Positions 1 through 8,230 of a stretch of 64,000 nt of DNA are shown here, piece by piece. The position numbers and the translations under genes were made by a program. The stretch is from the NCBI GenBank assembly GCA_050258555.1, contig JBLMZA010000159.1, positions 16,124-80,123 on the forward strand, written 5' to 3'. The notes under the pieces were generated by a model that saw only the letters and a program-made list of their open reading frames with translations, was not told the origin of the DNA and searched no databases. The stretch is from CAISDA01 sp050258555. Lineage in GTDB: Bacteria > Bacteroidota > Ignavibacteria > UBA10030 > UBA8401. Each line of letters opens with the position of its first letter. Position 1 is the stretch's first letter.

Positions 1-108
1 GCGTACGCCTGGCATATCCTGAAAACGCGGTACAAGGGATGGGCGCTCTTTCTCCGCATCGCGATTGTCTGGCTCCTGGTGTTTTATTTCATTTCCCGTC
101 CCTATTAA
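1..108 (+). CDS. C-terminal end of an unidentified membrane protein (5' partial)
   Basis: Frame 1 is open from the window edge to a TAA at 106-108, giving the last 35 residues of a protein. The tail has a basic stretch (LKTRYKGW) followed by a hydrophobic segment (ALFLRIAIVWLLVFYFI) that looks like a final transmembrane helix, then a short SRPY end. The family cannot be recognised from so little sequence. It ends 27 nt before the next gene on the same strand, so the two may be co-transcribed. Confidence 0.5.
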   Translation, partial: AYAWHILKTRYKGWALFLRIAIVWLLVFYFISRPY

Positions 109-135
109 CTATTTTCATTCTGTCTGCTGCCGTGT

Positions 136-1278
136 ATGAACAATAAAAAACCCCGCTACCAGTACATCGATCTGCTCCGCGGCTGGGCTGTGTTGGTGAT
201 GATTGAAGTGCATGTCGTCAATACGTTCCTGCTTCCCGAATCGCGTACAACTCCGTGGTTCACCGTGCTGAATTTCATCAACGGCCTTGTGGCGCCGACG
301 TTTCTGTTCGTGACGGGATATGCATTCGTGCTGGTGGCGCAGAGGAAATGGGACGACTATCTTGCCGGAAACCGCGTGCTCTTCAAACAGGTTGCCCGGA
401 TTCTCCAGATCTGGGCGGTGGGCTATGCGCTCCACCTGCCGGTTTTTTCATTCCGGCGGCTCATGAATGAAACGCAGCAGATGTGGCTGCCGTTCTGGAA
501 AGTGGATGTGCTGCACTGCATCGCGTTTTCGCTGCTGCTCCTGCTGGCGCTTGTCGTCGTGACGCGCCGGCAGAAGCTCTTCATGGCCTGCGTGACCGTG
601 ATCGGGCTGGCGGTCATCTTCGTGACGCCGTTCACATGGACGATGAACATCGATGCATGGGCGCCGCTGCCGGCGGCCAATTATTTCAATGCGCTGCACG
701 GCTCTCTTTTTCCCGTACTGCCGTGGATGGGCTTTGTCTTCTTCGGCGGAATGGTCTCGTACGCGGTCGTGCATCTGCGACAAACAGTCGATCCATCGAA
801 GATCTTTCTCGGCATCCTCACAATTGGCGCGGCGATGATCATCGTGAACGGCGTACTTTCGGTCATGCCGTTTGAAGTCTATCCGCCGCATCACTACGGC
901 CGCACGAGTCCGCTTTTTGTCTTCATCCGTCTCGGCATCGTGCTCATGCTGCTGTCGGCGATGTATTTCTGGGAGCAGGCCTCGAAGTCGAAGCCGTCGC
1001 TGGTGAGCACCGTCGGCGCGGAATCGCTCGTGGCGTACGCGTTCCATCTGCTGGTGATCTACGGCCTGTTCTTCGACAACAAGAGCCTGTCGTTCATGAT
1101 CGGCAAGACGCGCACCGCGGGAGAAGTCGCGATGATGACCGCCGGACTCATCGCGGCCACCGTCGGCGTGTCGTTTGCCTGGAACCGGATCAAGCACACG
1201 AAACTCTTGTATGCGCGCATCGTGCAGTACTCGCTTCTTGCCGGCGTTTTGTATATCTTTTTGACAAAGACACAATGA
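136..1278 (+). CDS. HGSNAT-like (DUF1624) membrane acyltransferase
   Basis: 380-residue polytopic membrane protein. The N-terminus (YIDLLRGWAVLVMIEVH, residues 10-26) matches the opening motif of the heparan-alpha-glucosaminide N-acetyltransferase catalytic family (DUF1624, YeiB-related), where an Arg-Gly pair in the first helix and a His near its end are conserved. About ten hydrophobic segments follow. Family members transfer acyl groups across the membrane to sugars or other acceptors; the substrate here is unknown. The next gene, rmuC, begins 12-15 nt after the stop, so co-transcription is likely. A general acyltransferase-3-like membrane protein is the main alternative. Confidence 0.75.
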   Translation: MNNKKPRYQYIDLLRGWAVLVMIEVHVVNTFLLPESRTTPWFTVLNFINGLVAPTFLFVTGYAFVLVAQRKWDDYLAGNRVLFKQVARILQIWAVGYALHLPVFSFRRLMNETQQMWLPFWKVDVLHCIAFSLLLLLALVVVTRRQKLFMACVTVIGLAVIFVTPFTWTMNIDAWAPLPAANYFNALHGSLFPVLPWMGFVFFGGMVSYAVVHLRQTVDPSKIFLGILTIGAAMIIVNGVLSVMPFEVYPPHHYGRTSPLFVFIRLGIVLMLLSAMYFWEQASKSKPSLVSTVGAESLVAYAFHLLVIYGLFFDNKSLSFMIGKTRTAGEVAMMTAGLIAATVGVSFAWNRIKHTKLLYARIVQYSLLAGVLYIFLTKTQ

Positions 1279-1293
1279 GAAGGCGGACTGGTG

Positions 1294-2544
1294 ATGAATG
1301 AATTGGACATGATCCTTTTGGCCGGGGGCGCCGCGCTCGGCGCGTTGATCGGATGGGCGTTTGCGCGCTTCCGCGCCCAGGCCGAAACGGCCCGGCTCGA
1401 GCTGGAGCATCAGAACGCGACGCTTGAGCTGCGCATGTCGCTGGCGAAGGCCGAAGCCGACACGTCGACCGCGTCGCAGACGCTCGTGCGTCAGAAGGAG
1501 GAGTTCGATGAACTGCGGCGCCAGTCGGAGGCGATGTTCAAAAATCTCGCCAACGACATCATGGAGGAAAAAAGCCGTCGCTTCGCGGAACAGAACAAGG
1601 CGAACCTGGCCGAGATCCTCGTGCCGTTCAGCGAGCGCATCAGGGATTTCGAGCGCACGGTGAGCGACGCGCAGCTGGCCGACGCCAAGGAGCGCGCATC
1701 GCTCGTCGAACAGATCCGCAACCTGCATATGCTCAATCAGCAGATGTCGAAGGAGGCGAATAATCTGACCAATGCGCTCAAGGGGCAGACGAAGACGCAG
1801 GGCAACTGGGGCGAGTTTGTGCTCGAGCAGCTGCTCGAGCGCTCGGGACTGGTGAAGGGCAGGGAATACGCCGCGCAGCAGTCGTTGACCGACGCCGACG
1901 GACGGCGCTATCAGCCCGACATCATCGTGCACCTTCCCGATGCGAAACATCTGGTGATCGATTCGAAAGTGTCGCTCGTGGCCTACGAGCGCTACTGCAA
2001 CGCCGATGCGGAAGAGGAAAAAGCGGAAGCGCTCAAGGAACATCTTGCCTCGATACGGCGGCATATGAAGGAGCTGAGCGAGAAGAATTATCATGCGCTC
2101 TACGGACTCCAGTCGCTCGATTTCGTCATCATGTTCGTGCCGGTCGAGCCGGCGTTCATCGAAGCGGTGAACAACGACAGCGCGCTCTTTTCCGACGCCT
2201 ACGAACGGAATATCGTGATCGTCGCGCCTTCGCTGCTGCTTGCGACAATGCGGACGATCGCATCGATCTGGCGTCAGGAACGGCACAACACGCATGCCTC
2301 GGAAATCGCCCGGCAGGCCGGAGACCTCTACGACAAGTTCGTCGGCTTCTCGGAGGATCTGGCGCAGGTGGGGCGGCAGATCGACCAGGCCAAGAACTGC
2401 CACACCGAAGCGATGAAAAAACTCACCGAAGGACCAGGAAACATCGTGCGGAGGATAGAGCGCCTGAAGGCGCTCGGGGCGAAGGCAAACAAATCCATCT
2501 CGCGTCCGCTTCTGGACAGCGCGGACGAGGATCTGAACCAATGA
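1294..2544 (+). CDS. rmuC: DNA recombination protein RmuC
   Basis: 416 residues from the ATG at 1294; a GTG immediately before it (1291) is also in frame, but AGGCGG at 1281-1286 sits at a good distance for the ATG. An N-terminal transmembrane segment (about residues 5-22) is followed by a long coiled coil (about 25-150) and the RmuC nuclease-like domain (about 150-390), with the family signatures GNWGEFVLEQLLE, DIIVHLPDAKHLVIDSKVS and VPVEPAF. RmuC limits inversions at short inverted repeats and is thought to be a membrane-anchored PD-(D/E)XK-type nuclease. The stop overlaps the next start (ATGA at 2541-2544), so the two genes are translationally coupled. Confidence 0.92.
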   Translation: MNELDMILLAGGAALGALIGWAFARFRAQAETARLELEHQNATLELRMSLAKAEADTSTASQTLVRQKEEFDELRRQSEAMFKNLANDIMEEKSRRFAEQNKANLAEILVPFSERIRDFERTVSDAQLADAKERASLVEQIRNLHMLNQQMSKEANNLTNALKGQTKTQGNWGEFVLEQLLERSGLVKGREYAAQQSLTDADGRRYQPDIIVHLPDAKHLVIDSKVSLVAYERYCNADAEEEKAEALKEHLASIRRHMKELSEKNYHALYGLQSLDFVIMFVPVEPAFIEAVNNDSALFSDAYERNIVIVAPSLLLATMRTIASIWRQERHNTHASEIARQAGDLYDKFVGFSEDLAQVGRQIDQAKNCHTEAMKKLTEGPGNIVRRIERLKALGAKANKSISRPLLDSADEDLNQ

Positions 2545-3533
2545 CACAGACTGGAAAAAAAATACGCTACGGCATTATCGGATTCGGCGGCTTCGCCGAA
2601 CGGGCGATCCTTCCCGCCATCCGTCTCTCCTGCAACTCGGAACTGGTGGCGATTCAGAAGCGGAGCATCGACGCCGCGCGGCAGAAGGCCGCCGAGTATC
2701 AGATTCCCTTGGCCTTCGACACGCCTGCGAAGCTTGCCGCATCTCCCGATGTCGATGCGGTCTTCATCGTCTCGGCGAATTCGGCGCATTGTGCCGAAAC
2801 GCTCGCGGCGGCGGCGGCGAAAAAACATGTGATCGTCGAGAAGCCGATGGCGATGGATTCGGCCGAAGCCCGGCTGATGATCGACACCTGCCGCAGGGAA
2901 GGCGTGGTGTTCGCCGTCGCGCATATGCTCCGTTTCTCTCCGCTGCTCCAGCGCATGAAATCGCTCATCGCCTCGGGAGAGGTCGGGGAGCCGCGTTCGT
3001 TCCGTTCGGAATTCATTTATGACGCGTCGATCAGCAAGCGCTCGTGGCTGTTCGAACGCAAAGCCGCCGGCGGCGGTCCGACGTATGACATCGCCGTGCA
3101 CTGCCTCGACTCGCTGCGCTTCATTCTCGACGACGAAGTGGAAACGACGCACGGCCTGCTGAAGCCGAAGCCGACGGAGGAGCGGACCGAAGCATCGAGC
3201 CTTCTTTCGCTGCAGTTCACGCGCGGCACGATCGGGTCGATCTTCACGTCGTTTGAAACGCCCGTGCGCCGCTCGTTCATCGAGGTCGTCTGCGGCAAGG
3301 CCGTGCTCTCGGCGTATGATTTCACCGTCGGCAATTCTTCTCCGGTGCTGAAGATCGTCTGGGGCGAGGAAGGAAAGCCGAAGAAGACGGTCGAAGAGCA
3401 TCTGTATGTCCCAGACTTGTACGAAAAGGAAATCACGCATCTGTCCGATTGCATTCTGAACGGGACGGAGCCGGTGATCGGCGGCGAGAACGGCCTGAAG
3501 AATCAGATCGTGCTCGATGCGGCCATGCATTGA
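2541..3533 (+). CDS. Gfo/Idh/MocA-family NAD(P)-dependent oxidoreductase
   Basis: 330 residues. The N-terminal Rossmann fold begins with YGIIGFGGFAERA (residues 10-22). The family EKP motif, with the Lys near the nicotinamide, is at 100-102. The C-terminal alpha/beta substrate domain includes GGGPTYDIAVHCLD, which contains the usual catalytic-region Asp and His. Members oxidise or reduce sugars, inositols and related polyols; the substrate cannot be read from sequence. The start overlaps rmuC by 4 bp, an unusual partner that suggests simple operon packing more than shared function. Confidence 0.85.
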   Translation: MTQTGKKIRYGIIGFGGFAERAILPAIRLSCNSELVAIQKRSIDAARQKAAEYQIPLAFDTPAKLAASPDVDAVFIVSANSAHCAETLAAAAAKKHVIVEKPMAMDSAEARLMIDTCRREGVVFAVAHMLRFSPLLQRMKSLIASGEVGEPRSFRSEFIYDASISKRSWLFERKAAGGGPTYDIAVHCLDSLRFILDDEVETTHGLLKPKPTEERTEASSLLSLQFTRGTIGSIFTSFETPVRRSFIEVVCGKAVLSAYDFTVGNSSPVLKIVWGEEGKPKKTVEEHLYVPDLYEKEITHLSDCILNGTEPVIGGENGLKNQIVLDAAMH

Positions 3534-3631
3534 AGACGTTCGGCGCGGTCTGCAGCGCGGTGATGCGTTCACGGAATTTGTATATTGGTGCAACGCGCAG
3601 TTCATTCGACGGACAGGAGAGGAGGAGGGAG

Positions 3632-4738
3632 ATGAAGCTCATCAGCACGATTGTCCTTGTCTGCAGTCTTGCCTTCGTGATGGCAGCCGAAGAGAAACAT
3701 CTGCCGCTTGAAAAAATAACGCTTCCGCCGGGATTCAGCATATCGATCTATGCCCATGTGCCGAATGCACGGTCGATGACGCTCGGCGCGAAAGGAACGG
3801 TCTTTGTCGGCACGCGGGGCGACGACCGGGTCTTTGCGGTCGTCGATGCGGACAGGAACGGCAGCGCAGACCGGGTGGTCGAGATCGCCTCGGACCTCGA
3901 TGCGCCGAACGGGGTCGCATTCCGGAACGGCGCGCTCTATGTCGCCGAATACAGCCGCATTCTGCGATTCGACCGCATCGAAGAGAATCTTGCGCATCCG
4001 CCGAAGCCGGTGGTGATCAACGATTCCTATCCGAAGGACAAGTCGCACGGATGGAAATTCATCGCCTTCGGTCCCGATGGAAAGCTGTATGTCCCTGTCG
4101 GCGCGCCGTGCAACATCTGCGAGGAGAAAGATCCGATCTATGCTTCGATCACGCGCTTGAATGCCGACGGCAGCGGCAGGGAGATTTTTGCGCGCGGCAT
4201 ACGCAACACGGTGGGCTTCGACTGGCACCCTCAGACGAAGGAATTGTGGTTCACGGAGAACGGCCGCGACAGGATGGGGGATGATGTTCCGGCCGACGAA
4301 CTGAACCGCGCGCCGAAATCCGGCATGCACTTCGGCTTTCCGTATATCCATCAGGGCGATCTGCCCGATCCGGAATACGGCAAAGGCAAAAACGCGCGCG
4401 ACTACACCGCTCCGGCGCAGAAGCTCGGTCCGCATGTGGCCGCACTCGGCATGCGCTTTTACACCGGAACGATGTTTCCGGAGGAATACCGGAACCAGAT
4501 ATTCATCGCCGAGCACGGTTCGTGGAACCGGAGCACTCCGATCGGCTACCGCGTCATGCTCGTGAAGCTCAAGGGCGGCACGCCGGTCTCGTACACGCCG
4601 TTTGCGGAAGGCTGGCTCGACGGGCGACGCTCCTGGGGACGTCCGGTGGATGTGCTGTTGATGCCGGACGGCGCGCTGCTGGTTTCGGACGATCAGGCGG
4701 GGGTGATCTACCGGATCGCCTATTCAGGGCGGAAGTGA
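3632..4738 (+). CDS. Secreted sorbosone dehydrogenase-like / PQQ-dependent sugar dehydrogenase-like beta-propeller
   Basis: 368 residues. The start at 3632 is chosen because a strong purine tract (GGAGGAGGGAG) ends right before it and a signal peptide follows (MKLISTIVLVCSLAFVMAA). The body is a six-bladed-propeller type: LPPGFSISIYA near the start, then GTRGDDRVFAVVD, a DAPNGVAF loop, ARGIRNTVGFDWHP and a late AEHGSWNRS motif, all typical of the L-sorbosone dehydrogenase / glucose-sorbosone dehydrogenase family. It probably acts in the periplasm on a sugar or aldose. Whether it binds PQQ is not evident, because many homologues lack cofactor residues. No sorting domain is present. Confidence 0.8.
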   Translation: MKLISTIVLVCSLAFVMAAEEKHLPLEKITLPPGFSISIYAHVPNARSMTLGAKGTVFVGTRGDDRVFAVVDADRNGSADRVVEIASDLDAPNGVAFRNGALYVAEYSRILRFDRIEENLAHPPKPVVINDSYPKDKSHGWKFIAFGPDGKLYVPVGAPCNICEEKDPIYASITRLNADGSGREIFARGIRNTVGFDWHPQTKELWFTENGRDRMGDDVPADELNRAPKSGMHFGFPYIHQGDLPDPEYGKGKNARDYTAPAQKLGPHVAALGMRFYTGTMFPEEYRNQIFIAEHGSWNRSTPIGYRVMLVKLKGGTPVSYTPFAEGWLDGRRSWGRPVDVLLMPDGALLVSDDQAGVIYRIAYSGRK

Positions 4739-4786
4739 AGTGTATTTCAAACGAAGTTCAACCAATCACAGAATTCCAACGGATCA

Positions 4787-5479
4787 ATGAAAAAACTTGT
4801 CATCGGCATTGCAGGCGGAACCGGCTCGGGAAAAACGTCCGTCACCAACCGCATTCTCGAACGGCTGAACGCGCACGATAATCATGAAAGCGTCGTCGTG
4901 ATTCAGCACGATTCCTATTACAGGGACATCTCGCAGTACGGCGGACTGACGGGAGACAAGATCAATTTCGATCATCCCGACTCGCTCGAGACCGATCTTC
5001 TGGTCGAACACATCGGCGCGCTGCTGAAGGGGAAGACCGTGGAACAGCCTCTCTATAATTTCACGACGCATTCGCGCATGGCCGAGACGCGCCGCGTCGA
5101 GCCGAAGACCATCACGATCATCGAAGGGATCCTGATCTTCACGTCGAAAGCGCTGCGCGATCTGATGGACATCAAGATCTTCATCGACACCGACGCCGAC
5201 GAGCGGCTTCTGCGCAGGCTGAAGCGTGATCTGATCGAGCGCGGCCGGTCGATCGAATCGGTGATGAATCAGTACGTGAACACCGTCAAGCCGATGCATC
5301 TGGAGTTCGTCGAGCCGAGCAAGACATTCGCCGATATCATCATTCCGCGCGGCAGCGAGAACGAGGTGGCGATCGACATGGTGGCCGTCAAGATCGAGCA
5401 GATGCTGCAGAGCAAGTCGAAGTCCGAGAAGGCCGAAATGTCCGTTCTCGGCGTCACGACGCCGCTGGCCGCGGAATAA
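4787..5479 (+). CDS. udk: Uridine kinase
   Basis: 230 residues. The P-loop GGTGSGKT lies at residues 10-17, followed by DSYYRD, which carries the catalytic Asp of the uridine/cytidine kinase family, the nucleoside-binding NFDHPDS region, and a lid rich in Arg (DERLLRRLKRD). It phosphorylates uridine and cytidine to UMP and CMP in pyrimidine salvage. The core ends at about residue 210 and a short variable tail follows. No convincing promoter was found in the 48 nt upstream, so it may be read through from the preceding gene. Confidence 0.92.
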   Translation: MKKLVIGIAGGTGSGKTSVTNRILERLNAHDNHESVVVIQHDSYYRDISQYGGLTGDKINFDHPDSLETDLLVEHIGALLKGKTVEQPLYNFTTHSRMAETRRVEPKTITIIEGILIFTSKALRDLMDIKIFIDTDADERLLRRLKRDLIERGRSIESVMNQYVNTVKPMHLEFVEPSKTFADIIIPRGSENEVAIDMVAVKIEQMLQSKSKSEKAEMSVLGVTTPLAAE

Positions 5480-5491
5480 ATATTATTGTGT

Positions 5492-5522
5492 TTGTGATTT
5501 AATTGAAAAAGAGATATATTTT
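5492..5522 (+). promoter_or_regulatory. Bacteroidota-type promoter for the M16 peptidase gene
   Basis: TTG at 5492-5494, exactly 20 nt, then TATATTTT at 5515-5522. This fits the -33/-7 pattern (TTG, about 19-20 nt, TAnnTTTG) known for the primary sigma factor of Bacteroidota. The same spacing recurs elsewhere in this window. Transcription would begin near 5526. Confidence 0.55.
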
Positions 5523-5534
5523 CCAGTCAAAAAT

Positions 5535-5546
5535 ATTGTATACAAT
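5535..5546. promoter_or_regulatory. 12-bp perfect palindrome in the M16 peptidase leader (possible operator)
   Basis: ATTGTATACAAT is a perfect palindrome placed about 9-20 nt downstream of the predicted transcription start and 5 nt before the start codon. This is a position where a repressor or an mRNA-binding factor could act. The surroundings are AT-rich, so chance occurrence is possible. Confidence 0.3.
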
Positions 5547-5551
5547 TTCGC

Positions 5552-6847
5552 ATGCCAGAAGCCAAACACACGCTCGCGTCGCACGAAGTCCTGTCCTCTT
5601 ACGCAAAGACCGTTTTATCGAACGGCGTACGCGTGATCAGTGAAGAGCTCCCATTCGTCAAATCGGTTTCGATCGGCATCTGGATCGACACCGGCTCACG
5701 CAACGAGACCTCCGACAACAACGGCATTTCCCATTTCATCGAGCATATGGTCTTCAAGGGCACGGAGAGACGCTCCGTGCGGAAGATCGCCAACAGCCTC
5801 GAGTCGGTCGGCGGCTACATGAATGCGTTTACGGGCAAGGAGCATACGTGCTACTATGCCCGCGTGCTCGATGAATACGTGGAGAATGCCGTCGACGTCC
5901 TGACCGATCTCGTCCAGAACGCCACGTTCCCGGAGAAGGAAATCGAGAAGGAGCGTCTGGTCGTGCTGGAAGAAATCCGGAATGTGGAAGACGATCCGGA
6001 CGATCAGATCGAGGATTATTTTGAAGCGATGCTGTTCCCGCGCGATCCGCTCGGACTTCCCGTGCTGGGAACGCCCGAGACCGTCGCATCGTTTTCGCAG
6101 TCGCAGCTGTTCGCCTACCGCGACGAATTTTACAGCGGAGCGAACATCATCGTGGCCGCCGCGGGCAATGTGACGCATGCGCGACTGGTCGAGCTCGTCG
6201 GCAAATACCTTACCCTCAAAGCCGGTGCACCTCCCCGGCCGAAGTCGAAGAAATCGTTCCGTCCGCACCCTCAGCGCAAGGAATACAAAAAGACGATTCA
6301 GCAGGCGCATCTCACCACCGGCACCGTGGCCTTCTCGGTGCACAGTCCTCACCGGTATCCGTCGATGGTGCTCAACACGCTGCTCGGCGACGGCATGAGC
6401 TCGAGGCTGTTCCAGAACATCCGGGAGAAGTACGGATTCGCCTACACGGTCTATTCGTTTCTCACGCTGATGGAGGAGACCGGGCTGTTCGGCATCTATG
6501 CGGCGACGGACCTGAAGCATGTGGAAAAGACGCTCGAGCTCGTGAACCGTGAACTCGCGCTGCTCATGAAGAAGCCGCTCACGAAGACCGAGCTTCAGCG
6601 CTCGAAGGCGCAGCTGAAAGGCAACATTCTGCTCGGACTCGAAAGCACGTCGCACCGCATGATGCGTCTGGGCAGCGGAGAACTGTACTTCAATGAATTC
6701 GTTTCGCTCGAGTCGATCGTGAAAAACATCGACGCCGTGAGCGCCGACGATGTGCTCGAGGCGGCGGGCCTCGTGTCGGATACCGGAACGTTCACCACCG
6801 TGGTGTTCGCGCCCGAAGGAGGAACTTCCGCAAAAACCAAAGAATGA
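5552..6847 (+). CDS. M16-family zinc metallopeptidase (pitrilysin-type)
   Basis: 431 residues. The inverted zinc motif HFIEH is complete (H61, E64, H65), and the second zinc ligand fits E141, 76 residues after H65, as in processing-peptidase-type M16B enzymes. The C-terminal half is the catalytically inactive M16 repeat (Peptidase_M16_C), with SRLFQNIREKYGFAYTV. No signal peptide is seen, so the enzyme is probably cytoplasmic unless exported without one; such proteins degrade peptides or process short substrates. It has its own promoter (5492-5522). Confidence 0.9.
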   Translation: MPEAKHTLASHEVLSSYAKTVLSNGVRVISEELPFVKSVSIGIWIDTGSRNETSDNNGISHFIEHMVFKGTERRSVRKIANSLESVGGYMNAFTGKEHTCYYARVLDEYVENAVDVLTDLVQNATFPEKEIEKERLVVLEEIRNVEDDPDDQIEDYFEAMLFPRDPLGLPVLGTPETVASFSQSQLFAYRDEFYSGANIIVAAAGNVTHARLVELVGKYLTLKAGAPPRPKSKKSFRPHPQRKEYKKTIQQAHLTTGTVAFSVHSPHRYPSMVLNTLLGDGMSSRLFQNIREKYGFAYTVYSFLTLMEETGLFGIYAATDLKHVEKTLELVNRELALLMKKPLTKTELQRSKAQLKGNILLGLESTSHRMMRLGSGELYFNEFVSLESIVKNIDAVSADDVLEAAGLVSDTGTFTTVVFAPEGGTSAKTKE

Positions 6848-6950
6848 ACCTGTTACACCCTGAACAGAAAAAACGCAAGTGCACGGCGAATGAGCGTGCG
6901 GCTGTATCCAGTTAATTCACTCATCCCATCACTATTCCCAGAGATACGTC

Positions 6951-8063
6951 ATGATTATCGGAATTCCAAAAGAAATCAAATCAAACGAAAACCGCGTCGG
7001 CATGGTGCCCGTGGGCGTTCAGACACTCCGTTCGTTCGGACATACGGTCCTTGTTGAAACCAAAGCCGGCATGGGCTCGGGCTTCGACGATGCCGCCTAT
7101 GTGAAGGCGGGTGCGAAGATCGTGAAGACCGCAAAGGAAGTCTATGCCAAAGCGGACATGATCATCAAAGTGAAAGAGCCGGTGAAGCCGGAATATGCAC
7201 TGATCCGCCGCGACCAGATCCTCTTCACATACTTCCATTTCGCCGCGTCGAAAGAGCTCACGCAGGCGATGATGAAGGCGCAGGCGGTGTGTATCGCCTA
7301 TGAGACCGTCCAGAAGGCGGATCGCTCGCTGCCGCTGCTCATCCCGATGTCCGAAGTCGCCGGCCGCATGGCTCCCCAGGAAGGCGCAAAATACCTCGAG
7401 CATGCCATGGGCGGACGCGGCATCCTGCTCGGCGGCGTGCCGGGAACGGAACCCGCCAGCGTCGTCGTGCTCGGCGGCGGCATCGTGGGCACGAACGCGG
7501 CGAAGATCGCGGCCGGTTTCGGCGCACAGGTGTCGATTCTCGACAACAACCTCTACCGTCTGCGCCAGCTGGACGACATCATGCCGAAGAACGTCGTGAC
7601 GATCGCATCGAATCCCTACAACGTGTACAAGGCGGTCACGAAGGCCGACCTCGTGATCGGCAGCGTGCTCATTCCGGGCGCGAAGGCTCCGAAGCTCGTG
7701 ACGCGTGAAATGCTGAAGGACATGAAGCGCGGTGCGGTGCTCGTCGACGTCGCCGTCGACCAGGGCGGATGCTTCGAGACCACGAAGGCCACCACGCACG
7801 ACAACCCGACGTATGTGATCGACGGCGTCATCCACTACTGCGTGGCCAACATGCCGGGCGCGGTGCCGATGACCTCCACGATCGCTCTCACGAACGCGAC
7901 GCTGCCCTACGCGGTCGAAATCGCGAACAAGGGATGGGAGAAGGCGGTCCAGACGAGCGAGGAGCTGAAGCTCGGCCTCAACATGGTCGACGGCCTCATC
8001 ACCTACAAAGGCGTGGCCGATGCATTCGGCTACAAGCACACGCCGGTCGAGACAGTGGTCTGA
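6951..8063 (+). CDS. ald: Alanine dehydrogenase
   Basis: 370 residues, the normal family length. The active-site Lys and His sit at the canonical places (K75 in KVKEP, H96 in TYFHFA). The NAD-binding Rossmann loop is GGGIVGTNAA (about 175-184), and the C-terminus has the usual NMPGAVPMTST segment. It interconverts L-alanine and pyruvate plus ammonia using NAD(H). It stands alone between a 103-nt spacer and a strong terminator (8105-8142), so it is probably monocistronic. No clear promoter was seen in the spacer. Confidence 0.95.
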   Translation: MIIGIPKEIKSNENRVGMVPVGVQTLRSFGHTVLVETKAGMGSGFDDAAYVKAGAKIVKTAKEVYAKADMIIKVKEPVKPEYALIRRDQILFTYFHFAASKELTQAMMKAQAVCIAYETVQKADRSLPLLIPMSEVAGRMAPQEGAKYLEHAMGGRGILLGGVPGTEPASVVVLGGGIVGTNAAKIAAGFGAQVSILDNNLYRLRQLDDIMPKNVVTIASNPYNVYKAVTKADLVIGSVLIPGAKAPKLVTREMLKDMKRGAVLVDVAVDQGGCFETTKATTHDNPTYVIDGVIHYCVANMPGAVPMTSTIALTNATLPYAVEIANKGWEKAVQTSEELKLGLNMVDGLITYKGVADAFGYKHTPVETVV

Positions 8064-8104
8064 TGCCGGGTGCCGGAGGCTGAAGGCGGTCAGAACCATC
8101 ATGA

Positions 8105-8142
8105 AGACTTTCCGGGCGGACAGCCCGGAAAGTCTTTTTTTT
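8105..8142 (+). terminator. Rho-independent terminator after ald
   Basis: A perfect 13-bp stem (AGACTTTCCGGGC at 8105-8117 pairing with 8123-8135) with a 5-nt GGACA loop, followed by a run of eight T ending at 8142. It lies 41 nt after the ald stop. Confidence 0.95.
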
Positions 8143-8230
8143 ATCCGCACCTACTTTTATCACAACAATATTTTTTCTACATTACGATGAACTGTACGTT
8201 ATCATCTTCATATTATTAGCGATGTGATAC

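Noticed and set aside
448..2547. Long minus-strand open frame (about 700 codons) opposite the acyltransferase and rmuC genes
   Set aside because: It is rich in Arg, His and Leu without any domain pattern, and mirrors the codon bias of the genuine plus-strand genes.
3581..3588. TATATTGG resembling a -7 element before the sorbosone-dehydrogenase-like gene
   Set aside because: No TTG at the expected 19-20 nt upstream.
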